The notes under the pieces: model-generated
The model's input: the letters and a program-made list of their open reading frames with translations, nothing else
Database searches by the model: none
Told to the model about the DNA's origin: nothing
In this document: positions 33,859 to 45,410 of the stretch, in pieces
How positions within the stretch are numbered: position 1 is the stretch's first letter
Layout: every line of letters starts with the position of its first letter
Translations under genes and position numbers: made by a program
Source of the DNA: Gymnothorax reevesii
Taxonomy: Eukaryota > Chordata > Actinopteri > Anguilliformes > Muraenidae
DNA: 64,000 nt
Reading direction: 5' to 3'
Assembly (NCBI GenBank): GCA_029721435.1
Contig: CM056574.1
Location: forward strand, 6,511,001-6,575,000

Positions 33859-36800
33859 TTAGCTCCGCAGGGCCTTCAGCCTGGACTGCATCGCGTCAAG
33901 GTCCTCCTCTTCTTCATCTGATTCTGCAGCTGCAGCAGCTCCGACAAGCTCTGGCTCCGGCAGGGCATCTGTCACTTTACTAGGAGCTTTACCCAGAGCA
34001 CCTGTAACACAATAATCACCTGTGTGACCATTACAGAGAGCACCTGTAACACTATTAACATCTCTGTGAGCATTACAGAGAGCACCTGTAACACAATCAT
34101 CACCTGTGTGAGCATTACAGAGAGCATCTGTAACACAATCATCACCTGTGTGACCATTACAGAGAGCGTCTGTAACACAATCATCACCTGTGTGAGCATT
34201 ACAGAGAGCGCCTGTAACACAATCATCACCTGTGTGACCAATACAGAGAGCGCCTGTAACACAATCATCACCTGTGTGAGCATTACAGAGAGCACCTGTA
34301 ACACAATCATCACCTGCGTGAGCATTACAGAGAGCGCCTGTAACACAATCATCATCTGTGTGAGCATTACAGACAGCGCCTGTAACACAATCATCACCTG
34401 TGTGACCATTACAGAGAGCACCTGTAACACAATCATCACCTGTGTGACCATTACAGAGAGCGCCTGTAACACAATCATCACCTGTGTGAGCATTACAGAG
34501 AGCGCCTGTAACACAATCATCACCTGTGTGAGCATTACAGAGAGCACCTGTAACACAATCATCACCTGTGTGAGCATTACAGAGAGCACCTGTAACACAA
34601 TCATCACCTGTGTGACCATTACAGAGAGCACCTGTAACACAATCATCACCTGTGTGACCATTACAGAGAGCACCTGTAACACAATCATCACCTGTGTGAC
34701 CATTACAGAGAGCACCGGTAACACCATCATCACCTGTGTGACCATTACAGAGAGCACCTGTAACACAATCAGCACCTGTGTGAGCATTACCGAGAGCACC
34801 TGTAACACAATCAGCACCTGTGTGAGCATTACAGAGAGCACCTGTAACACAATCAGCACCTGTGTGAGCATTACAGAGAGCACGTGACTGTGGAATTCAC
34901 CCTACCAAACATACCGGGTGGGAACGCAAAGGCAGAAACCATCTGACAATCTTGATACGGAGTTAAGGTTACAGGTTACTTTCATTGAGAATTACAACAC
35001 TATCCTAACCGGCTTGACGTGGCAGTTTCTGGAGCGTGAATGGAAGGGACGGTGCATGAGGGTGAACCTTCTTCTCAAATCCTACAGTCGCATTAAAGCA
35101 ATTTTTTGAAACCCAATTTGCAGAACACTCTTTACCCGCAGTGATTTCGAAGAGGATTTTGTCCACTTCAGCCTCAGCTTCCTCCTCCATGTCCTCGTCC
35201 TCCATGCCCTCGAAGGTGTCTTCCATCATTTCCTCAATGATACCGGCCTGAACAACAATGCATCCATAACATCACTGTGTTACACCACAATCTCTCAGCT
35301 GTAGCCCTGTGCAGTTAGCATATACATCGTTAGAAAACCAGTGAAAGCAGAATTCTCCAATCAACGTTAGCATGTACATCATTACTCCTCCAGGTCATTC
35401 AGAGTGATGTTCGAGAAAATGAGTAAAATGCACTTATTGCAAGTTTAATTTCGGTTTGATTTCCTTTCATCAATTAACAACATGGTGCCAAGGCTAGATA
35501 TCATTTTCATATCATTTTATAAAACGAAATGTCTTGCCAGGGCCATAGTTTTCAATGTGACCTCATGAACAGAGGCATGCCTCAATAAGAACCAAGTGTG
35601 AGTGACATTTAACAATGAAACCACGCTCTACAGATGGCCCTCAGCAAACTAAGTTAGGCAATTCAGTAAATGCAGGGACTAGATCAACCCTTCGCATGAA
35701 ATACACGGGTTGATGCGCAGCTGTGGTAACCAACTAACTGATAGGTAACTAATATCATGTCTGAGGATCTACTGTCCAGGTTTTCACTCCAACATGAACA
35801 AATCACACCTCATTCAACAGCTAGAGCAGCGCTGTGCAACCCTGCTCCTGAAGATCTACCGTCCTGTAAGATTTAATCCCGACTCAAACAAAGCACACCT
35901 CATTAGACAGCAGGTACGAATAGCACCTAAAAACCGAGAAAGTGCACCTTTTTCTGAGAAATTCCTACAAAAACTTAGAATGCACCAGGGTTTACTGAAG
36001 ATTGGAGGCCAACTCGGTAAACCTTGGAAAAAGTTTACTGAGGAATCCCAAAGTCTGTTCAGTTTACTTTGGACAACATGTTCACTTTCTCTCGAGGTGC
36101 CTCTTTTAAAAATTACATTGTGTTTATGATTTGTTTGTAAATTGGTGCTTTTGCAGATTGAATATATTCTGAATACTGAATGTGTTTTTGTTCTTCTTAA
36201 TATAATGGCGGTGGTCTGCCCTTTGTCAGTTCCTGTATGCAGCACAGACACAGCAGGCTGAACTACAGTACTGACCATTCCAAAGTTCCCACAAAATTTG
36301 GGGAATATCCATGTTTTTTCATACAACTGAAAATTTTTTGGTCTACCTCTGTAAATTTTTCCTAGGTTAACCGAGTTGGCCTCAAATCTTCAGCAAACCT
36401 CAGCGTATTCTAAGTTCTTGCAGGAATTTCTCAGAAAAAGGTGCACTTTCTCAGTTTTTAGGTGCTACTAGTGAGGGCTGCCCAACCCTGTTCAGTGCAC
36501 TTTCACAGCACCCCCAATAGAGCAGACCTACATCAACTAGTTAGCAGGTTATTGGTACCTGCAGCTGTGGAATGAGGTGTGCTTCGTCAGGGCTGGAATG
36601 AAAATCAGCAGGATGATAGATCTCAGGGCACCTGTTCCACAAAAGCAGATCACAGAGTAAGTCAGATAACTGCTCAAAGTCAAACCGAGATCCAACTCTT
36701 TTTACTTCACCCCATGTTCCAGATCTGAGAGGCCTGCGGATTTTACTCAGTGCACTTATCAAGCTAACTGAGTAATCCTGCTTAGGGAAACAGGGTCAGT

Positions 36801-39800
36801 ATTAGGTACCCCTGACATAAACTCTGGGTGAGGAGTTTGGTTCCCAGCCCCACATAAGCTCTGTGTGATTGTGGTTGCCAGAATAGACCTTGGTCATCTC
36901 CATGGAGAGCTCCCTCATGGTGGCCTGGATCTCAGGGACCTTCACGAGAGACTGCATGGCCTTCATCACTTCAGTGCTCTGCTGCAACGATCCTGCCATC
37001 CGCGCAAGGGCTAAAACCGCCCACAACAAACACAAGCGCACATATTTAAACAATCCAATCAAAGCCATTAACCCTCATCAAATCAAAGCCTTTCTTCCTC
37101 ATTTAAACTAACCAATCAGAGCCAAACTCAGCAACAAAGTCCCACCCACTCAAACAAAAACCACAGCAAAGCCCAGCCCATTGATTTGAATGACCAGCTG
37201 CAAAACCCCGCCCACTCACTAAAATGAATCATGATTAAGCCCCGCCCCACTGATTTAAACAACCCACTCACTGCTTCTTTTGGCTGACTCATCGATCTTG
37301 TACACCACACAAAGCAGCATGTCAATGTGAGCCACAGCAACATTAAATGCACAAAACAACGATGCAGTCACGTGTGTACCATTTCTAACTGCAGAGACAC
37401 TATGCGCTGGTCATCTTTAAGAATAAATAAAGAATTCAGTAATACATGCACACTTCAGGCATTAGCAGATTTACCCATCCAGGGAAATACAGCCAGGTCC
37501 ATAAGTATTTTGACAGTGACACAACTGTCACCATTTTGGCTCAGCAAGTCTGCATGCAATCAAAATGCATTTGAAATGACACGTTCAAAATGTGCTTTAA
37601 ATTTCGAATTGTGGGTTTGGTTTTATCCAATATATGGTATAAAATGAACCGTATAGGAATTACAACCATTTTTATTCATAGTACTCCCCCCATTTAGGGG
37701 GCTCACAGGTAATTAAAAAGATGAACGTACTCATAAATAGTCATTTTTAAATACTGTTGCAAGCCCTTTATGGTCGATGACAGCCCAAAATCTGGAACTC
37801 TGGATATCATGAGATGCTGGGATTCTCCCCAAGTGATCCCCTGCCAGGCCATCATTGCTGCAGTCTTGAGTTTTATCTTGTTCTTGGAGCTTTTTGTGTT
37901 CAGTTTGCTTTCAGCAAGTAAAAATACATGCTCAGTTTGATACAGCAGGGTTTCCCGCACGTAGACCACTGTGTGGCGGGGCGCCACAGAATCAATTCGG
38001 ACCGCCACAAATGGATTCCCGTTAATTCTGAGTAAATACGCAATTGCCGCCTGTTGATAATGCATGCGCACGATGGAAAAAGAAAAAAAAAAAAAGACGA
38101 ATAAAATATGGAAGGCACTAGAAGACACAAGAATGAGCGCAATCCTTAATCAGCACCCCCTCATCAAAATGAAAAGCATATCTACCCCCCCTCCAACAAA
38201 ATGACAATCATCTCTGTTTGAAAACATTGGTGTGCCACCACACATTGCCTCCTGGTCTGTGGGAAACACTGTACAGGTCAGGTGACCAACATTCCACTTC
38301 CTGTGTTGCTTTCTCCATGTGCTTTGGATCATTGTCCGTCGGCACTGTAAGGTACCGTGCAGTGGGGTTTGAAGCATTTCACTGAGTCGAGCAGACAATA
38401 TCACCGTATGTGCTGCAGAATTCATCCCACTGCATTTGCCAGCAATAACATCATCAATAACGACACAGAAGCAATCCCACTGGCAGTCAACCATGTCCAC
38501 GCATGGTACTTCTGCACAGAAAAATTGTTATGCTTCGGATAATGAGCAGTTAGAACCCTTCTGCAGACTCTCCTCTTCCCATCATTTCAGTACAAGCAGA
38601 TCTTTTCTCATTTGTTCATTGGATGTCGTTCCAGAGCTGCAGGCTGTTTTAGATATTTACTTGAAAAACTTGCTAACTTTGCAGCTTGTCACTGTTTTAC
38701 ATCTAGAGGCAAAGCCTCAGTATTTAGTCTGGTGAAGTCTTCTCTCCATCGTTGATTCTGAAGCAGGTATGCCACCCTTCTGGAAAGTATCCTTGATCTG
38801 GCCAAGAATGTGGAAGGGTTTTTCCTTTACCAGGAATACAACTCCTCTGTCATCTTCCGCAGATGTAATCCATGGTCCTCTGTGCCTTTCGATGTTCCTA
38901 AGCTCAATAATGTGTTCATTCTTCGTAAAAATGTCATACTGATACCACCTAATGCCATTACCAAGTGATACAATTTTAATTTTTCAGCCTAATGATGGCT
39001 TGCTTCACAGGCAGTGACAGCTCTTTGGACAACAGGTCGAGAGCGAACAACAAAAGATTGCAAATGCAAATGCCACACTTGCAATCAATTCTAGACCCTT
39101 CATTTGCTCACTTTATAAAGTGAATAATGAGAGAATTACTTATAGTCATGGAAAAGCAGACTGTCCAATCACTTTTGGTCACTTTAAAAGGGGGGGGGGT
39201 GCACATATAAAATGTGCTCTTATTCTAAGACCATTAGCCTGATATGTATATAAATGCCCTCAAATTGAAGTTATGAGCTCAAGTCTATCATTTTAACTTC
39301 AACTTCAATATGCCTTGGCAGACAGAATGAAATAAAAACAACTTTACTCATGTCTGAATACTTATAAAGCAGACAAAGCACTTCCTTATTTAAAACCACG
39401 CCCAGAGCCCTGACCACGCTCTTCAGGACAAACAGGGGAGGGAGGAGCCCCCAGGATACTCACACAGCTGGTTCTTCATGTTCATCATGACAGAGTTCAT
39501 CTGCGCTTTCGTGGCGTATAGTTTGCTGATGGCCCGACGAGACTGCACTATCTCCTTGGCCAGGATCACGCACACGTCACGTTGGCCTTTCTTCGCCGCT
39601 TCCTTAATGGAACGCTTGACCTTTTGTTCTTCTCTCTGGATATCTGAGCCAAAACACAGCAAAGCTCAGATCCCTGCACACCTTCCAAAGCTGACACACC
39701 GAAACATCTGACCGACCTCACGCTGGCATTAACTGCACACCCCTTTATACCAAACTTACCAAACGTGGCTACAAGCCTCACATCCCCATAAAACTAACAA

Positions 39801-41343
39801 ACCTAACACCTCAATAGATCTGACCAACCTACCCCTGGTGTAGTATTAACCTAATACCCCTACAAACCTAACAAACCTGATAAAAGTAACTGACCCCACA
39901 CTGTCACAAAACATCCTGCACACGACAAAGGTCACACTGTGACCAACATCAGTACACACCTGACATACTTCACTCACGTCAAAATCCTTCACATCTGTCC
40001 TGCCTCACTCTGCAACAAAAGTTACACTCCTCCACACAGTATAAACCCCATGCTTAGAAACGTCACTTCACACCTGACAGTCCTGAAACATACAACCCAG
40101 GCACACAATTACAGAACTTTTGGATAGCTGATCATTCTCAAATCGGTGCAAACATCAGAACCAATCACATCAAACAAAACTCACAACATTATGAGTCACA
40201 CCCCAACACACCTGGCAGACCTCACGCTGTTACAGCTCTAAAGACCATCACAAACATCAACCTCAAACACACCTTACAAACCTCAAGCTAGTACTGACAT
40301 CCTATCTCAACACACTTGATGGAGCTCCCGTTGTCACGGTTACAAACCCCTCACTTCAGCTTTCGGTGAAAGCATTCCTCATTCTTGTGCAAAGATCACA
40401 ACGACACCTCTCTGATGGGCCTTACAATCACATTCTGCCAGATTCATCAGACAGAGTGCAGAGGTGACAGAACAAGCTCTGAAAGTAAACATTATACACA
40501 GAAACGTGTTCCCATTAACAAGATCATCCAATTCGGGCAGTTCTCCTGCCAGCAGATCGAACTAATTCGTAAAATCAGATGGTTGAGTTCAAAGGTGAAG
40601 AGAGCAGGGGGCGGGACACTTTCTCTCTGACCCCCGGAATGTCCACCTCCGAAAGACTGTCGGCGGACATCCGTCCCTGTGTGCGTAGTGGATGCGTGCG
40701 ACTGCATCAGCGGCGAAAATACGGGCTTCTTCGCATAAAACTCACCTCGAATTTGCTTGTCAATCCCTCTCATCTCCTTCCTAATTTTGCCTGACCATTC
40801 ACGGACCTACAGACATGGAAGCAATAATAACACGGTGTGTTGCAATGATTAATTTTGTAAAAATAGTAAGCACTACATTCGAGAAAAACCTACAGAGTAT
40901 ACTTGCTACAAACGGGTAACTACATGTCTTTAGGTAACAGGAGATTGACGGGGCCAAAAGTAACTATTGAAGAAAGCGAGCTTGTATGATTCAGGTGGCT
41001 GCTCAAGGTAATGGCAGCCTCGGCAATTACGTCATTTCGTGTCAGGATTATTATTGTTGTTTTGAAGTTTAGTATTTACAACTGATGGAATCTGGTTAGT
41101 GCTTCCATTCACACTTTGCACTTGTTCCTGACAATTATATAAACATGTAAAGGTCGTCAAAACTAAAGATTCGAATCCGACGATTTATAATGGTTCACCT
41201 TCCTAATATAACAAGTGCATTTTCAGATAAATCCACTCCACCGCATTTGAACCTTTGTTATAAAAGTAAATAGCAGGCAAAGAAATTCTTAGGCCACTCA
41301 CGAGTTCTTTAGGTTCTTTTTCGTTCTTCCCAAAAAGTCCCAT
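33859..41343 (-). CDS. chmp3: chmp3 (VPS24), ESCRT-III subunit
   Basis: CHMP3 is a cytosolic ESCRT-III subunit that co-polymerises with CHMP2 on endosomal and midbody membranes and recruits VPS4. Six exons: 41302-41343, 40746-40806, 39464-39643, 36889-37010, 35136-35247 and 33859-34001. They sum to 660 nt, 219 residues plus stop; human CHMP3 has 222. The start MGLFGKNEKEPKEL matches the N-terminal membrane-inserting segment. The core reads SGKIRKEMRGIDKQIRDIQR, KRSIKEAAKKGQRDVCVILA, LARMAGSLQQSTEVMKAMQS and AGIIEEMMEDTFEGMEDED. The tail DLDAMQSRLKALRS is a MIM1-type VPS4-binding motif. The fourth exon uses a weak GTCTAT donor. The last intron holds a 21-copy array of the next exon's acceptor. 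The gene is head to head with elmod2. Confidence 0.96.
34004..34885 (-). repeat. 42-bp minisatellite of ~21 tandem chmp3 splice-acceptor copies
   Basis: The unit, read on the minus strand, contains GATTGTGTTACAG then GTGCTCTCTG. The authentic junction of the last chmp3 exon is the same (GTGTTACAG then GTGCTCTGGG). The 42-nt period holds without frameshift across about 880 bp. In the frame of the last exon each unit reads G-A-L-C-N-G(or A)-H-T-G-D-D-C-V-T without a stop. The units differ by only a few substitutions, so the array is young or homogenised. Confidence 0.9.
35921..36467. repeat. MITE with ~130-bp terminal inverted repeats, nested in another repeat
   Basis: The left end TAGCACCTAAAAACCGAGAA and the right end, complemented (TAGCACCTAAAAACTGAGAA), match over about 130 bp, including gtgcacctttttctgagaaa and gaggccaactcggt. 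It appears inserted in an older repeat (about 35770-35920 and 36470-36600, with ctcctgaagatctaccgtcc and gaatgaggtgtgctt). It lies in the chmp3 intron between exons 5 and 4. Confidence 0.8.
37494..39372 (-). mobile_element. degraded DNA transposon in a chmp3 intron, with nested insertion
   Basis: The left end ccaggtccataagtattttg and the complement of the right end (tttataagtattcagacatg) look like inverted termini. The interior resembles a decayed minus-strand transposase region common in fish genomes, with many stops. A separate element is nested at 37946-38271. The family was not identified. Confidence 0.55.
37946..38271. repeat. nested hAT-like MITE
   Basis: Ends CAGGGTTTCCCGCACGTAGA and, complemented, CAGTGTTTCCCACAGACCAG are inverted repeats, flanked by TACAG on both sides. 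The interior includes cgccaca repeats. It interrupts the older transposon at 37494-39372. Confidence 0.7.
39644..40745. other. chmp3 intron, nothing recognised
   Basis: The sequence is rich in short ctgacc/acacctgac phrases in loose, diverged repetition between about 39700 and 40340. No exon or transposon was recognised. Confidence 0.4.
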
Positions 41344-41419
41344 TCTTGATAGCTCGGTTGGCTGTTACAAATATAAAAAATAATAGAACAAATAACTTCA
41401 GCCAGCAAACGAGCATACG

Positions 41420-41465
41420 GCTCAACTTCACTTCCTACTTCCTTTGACACGGTGTTGTGTAACCT
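41420..41465 (-). promoter_or_regulatory. candidate chmp3 promoter with two ETS sites
   Basis: On the minus strand, AAGGAAGTAGGAAGTGAAG contains two tandem ETS-type GGAAGT sites about 90 nt upstream of the chmp3 ATG. No TATA box was seen. It is typical of broadly expressed genes. Assignment is by position and motif only. Confidence 0.5.
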
Positions 41466-44080
41466 ACTATTGATGAGGTCGACAGCCGGGTGGGATATTT
41501 TAACCGTCGCCTCCTTTTACTGGATCGAGTTAGCTAATAGGACGGTCAAACGGAATCCCCAGGTTTAACTTTTAACGTTTCTGTTTAGTTTGATCACGAT
41601 GTGTTTATAAAAACACCGAGGACGGACGGCGGAATGCCAAACCCCTAAACGCGTTCAAAAGACTGAATTATCAGCGGGATGCCTAAGCAACTTTTAACAG
41701 CGATGTGTGATTGAATATATAAGGTCAAGCAGACTTCTCTAAAATTATTTCTATGAATCCGTGACTATTCATAACCCGATGACAATGGTAATTTTATTTT
41801 TGCCATATTAAGACGGTGTTGTCGTTAATATTAAGACACAGCGAGTTACTGAGATTGGGATATTTTCAAAATAAAAGCTGTAATAGTTGAACAATCAAGC
41901 GTCTTGAGAGGAAAATTTACACTTGAAGAGGAAGGAAAAATGCAATTGCACGAATTTGTGGCTTGCCTCTACTCCACCTTTGAATTGGCATTTAGAACAA
42001 TCAAATCATAATACCAATATTCAGAAATATTATCCTGAATGTTCCATGCAGTTCTGGATGGTCAACATGTTTAATTGTTCTGCATACTTATGTTTCAGCA
42101 TTTATGACCTGCTGTCTTTCAAACGTAATTTTGCGATCAGGCAACTCTTCTGAATAACAATACAACAAGCAGTATTGTCTACACCGAATGGCAAATGCAT
42201 TAGTCCTTTACTAATTATCGCATTGAGTGATTGCAATAATGAAACCATTATTTTAAGTAACTTGGCTGTGAACAGAGTTGATCTCTTTCAGCATGGCGGG
42301 AGAAACGCAGGTGGCTCTTTTTTAGCCTGCAGTGGTAACTTCTGGCATCTGTGATTGCGAGTTTAGGATTTGTTGCGCCAACTCATGCAAAGTAAGCCTC
42401 GGTAACATCGCGCTTGCATCGTCGAATACCCATCATGTCATTGCTGGTTTCTATTTGATGGCATAATGAATACGAGTTAAACAAAATACGCTGATAAAAT
42501 ATATGTGCACATCCTCTTGATTAATTTCTTTATTGATGTAAAATTCCCAAGCAAATGTGAATATCGTTTATAAAATAATGTTTATGCAACCTAAAATCTT
42601 TTATTTTGAAGCTTGGGAATGTCCACCGGAAGTAATTTTATTTCGTTGCCTGCACACTCCCAACCAGAAGGCTAAGTTGGTGGCAGTATGCACCAATGAA
42701 GACGCCTTACCACCCTAGAAAAGTAAAAGAAGAAGAAGAACCAGTAGACTGGTCGCAATGGCTGTGTGGGAGACGTAGCAACTTGAAAATTTGCCATCCC
42801 GTGCAAAAAATTGAAATATTTCCCAAAGTATCTCAGAGTGAGCCATCAGATTTGAATAAACACTTCTTGACTGCTTCGCGCTTTCATTTGGGATGTGGTA
42901 ATGCAATCAGTTCATGTATCGTAGGTAACCAGCGAGGTTATGTAGACAGCGAACTATGGAGGTTCTAACCAACTACATTGTGTTGTTTTTGGTAGTGCAG
43001 CCGGATGAGATGTACAGCGTTAGCCAGCCAGCTAATAAGCTTTGCAGTAGCTATGAAATCAGAACAAAACCACCGATATTTACGAATTGTTGTATCGATG
43101 AATTGGGCGATTGAGGGTTGGTCTAGTGAAAATCACAGTTCAGGCTTGAAGGTCATCATTAATACAAGTATGTAACTGTACCTCTACCGTTTTAAGTCCG
43201 CGAGTGAAGTTTCGTTGTTTGACTGAAGTTGATGGTGAGGGATGCGAGCGCCACGCTGATTGGTAGCTTGTTAGTTACACGCCAAGGTTTCTGAAGCTGC
43301 TTCCACACCGGACGCGAAACGAATTTTTCGCACGACAGATATACATTCAAAGTCAATGGAAAGACGCGAATACACGCGTATTAGACTTTGAATTGTAACC
43401 TGTCGCACGAAAAATTCGTTTCGCGTCCAGTGTGAAAGCAGCTTTACGATTGGCATTTGCGGTTTGCCCCGTTAAAGGGAAGCCAACGTTATTTTTCAAA
43501 TTTGATTTAGCGCTACGATGAGAATTTACCTATGTCTTCATATGCAGACACTTTTCTCGGCTGTTGTTAATGTCTTTTCTTAAAATTAATGATTAAATTA
43601 AAAACAAACGTAAAAAAAATGAAAACTAACGGAAATGTTCATGGTGAAATGGCAGCCGTAAGTTCTTATTACAAATAAACTTATTATGTACTGAAATAAT
43701 ACTGACTTGTCAGATAAGTATACCTCGCTTGAAAAAGTCTAACAATGCAGATCTTTAAAATGAAGCCCACCGGAGACTACTTCTGCGTTTAGTGTATCTG
43801 AAAGGATCGCTAATAAATAATCAGAAAATTTAATAATAAGTCTGCATTTATTTATACATATGATATATAGAATCCTGAGTGCGATAGCTTGGTAACTACG
43901 TGACGTGACCTCATGGTAGGACATGGCAACCGATGTTTGTTTCGTTCTGTACGTGGCAGTTTTTTCCCCTCTTCCTCTCTCATTTTTTTTATCAACTTTT
44001 TTTACTGAAGCCCTTTTCTGTGATGCAATTTCTTCAAATTTTGAAAATAATTGTCACCAACTTTTTTGTCATTGTTTCAG
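41466..44080. other. chmp3-elmod2 divergent intergenic region
   Basis: About 2.6 kb between the chmp3 promoter and the first elmod2 coding exon. An elmod2 5' UTR exon must lie here, because the ATG exon begins with a splice acceptor (gtttcag). Candidates include the CCGGAAGT ETS site near 42617. A short repeat tail (42657-42740: ttggtggcagtatgcacc, ending in gaagaagaagaa) and the MITE at 43294-43445 are also here. Confidence 0.45.
43294..43445. repeat. palindromic MITE (gcgaaacg family), copy 2
   Basis: The halves aagctgcttccacaccggac and gtccagtgtgaaagcagctt are inverted, with gcgaaacgaatttttcgcac conserved in both arms. Centre near aatacacgcgtatt. It lies upstream of elmod2. Confidence 0.9.
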
Positions 44081-44083
44081 AGA

Positions 44084-45370
44084 ATGCTGGGTTATATTTG
44101 GCAGCACTTTTTCACGTCGTTCCTGAGGTTTTTGTTGAAGTGGTTTATTCGACACGTAAGTGGAAAATGTGAGCTGCAGAGGATATGCGGTGGATACAAG
44201 CCGGGAGCAGCCAGGACGTCACGGGCAGGTACGGTACTTTTGCACATGAAAGTGGTATAAACGCGAAAAGCCCCGGCTTTAAAACATTGCTCTGCCGGGC
44301 AAAAACAAGTATGTGCCGCTGAGAGCATCTCAGTGGCGCTCAGACTCGGTCCTGAGGCTCCAGTGTGTACGCTGGTTATGTTCCTCTCACAATTCCAATT
44401 GTAGGATTTTAACAAGCTGTTGATTTGTCCTAGTTGGCTGAATTTTATGTTTAAAGCACATTTTGACAAACATCCATGTCTGGCTGGAATATATGGTGGT
44501 TATTCTTTATATTGCAAGAAATTTCTGGTAACAGCATTTTTAACCCTTACATACTATTCATATTTGATGCCCTCACAGTATGGTCCGGGTCAATTTTGAC
44601 CCGGACAGAGAATATCCTCATCGTAAGTGTCTATACTAAATTTTGAATTACAGATCTACTTTGAATGCAAAAAATAACCTATCTGAAATCAGTAAATGGA
44701 CGATTAATCCAAATCTGGTGGGACCACAAACAGTTCTCCTGACAGTGTCAAGGTCCCCCTTTAACTCTGTCACCACTGTCCATACAAAATACAGGCAGAC
44801 ATCACATATATAGTAAGACAGTTTCAAAATTCCCCACAACCACTATTGTCTTTGATTTGACCCACACTAGTGGATATAAAATCCATCTAAATGGATGCGG
44901 GTCAAATTTGACCCCGGAACAGCCTAAGTGGCCAAAAATTTGCAGCACCTGAACAAAAATATAAAATTTTAAAATGTTTTCATTTTTATGTATTTTGGGT
45001 CACTTTAGGAAAAGTCATGAAATTTCAGGCTAAAAGAGTGACATTTAGAGTATGTTTACTGCTGTCAAATGTCAAAATGGGTCAAATTTGACCTGAACAG
45101 TATGTAAGGGTGAAAGTGACAAAATTAGACACTGAGAAAATCCGTACGGTCCAAGTTTGGTGACTGAATACAGGTGTTTGAAGTCATTTTAAAGTGATAT
45201 ACATTAACTTAGTCACATATGCATGGCATAAAACACCTGTGACTCTTAAATTTGTTTGCGGAATAGTTAGTTTTCTCAACCACGTATCCATGGCTTAATC
45301 AATAAAGAACCTATTGATTATTCACTGTGATTGAATCTGGTTAAATTGTGTTCCTTTGCAGTTGTTTCAT

Positions 45371-45410
<40 letters not shown>

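Noticed and set aside
33972..34887. Open frames of about 290-300 codons on both strands with 14-residue periodicity
   Set aside because: They are a by-product of a 42-bp tandem repeat (divisible by three) inside a chmp3 intron. They have no start context or homology, and the frame of the real exon is a different one.
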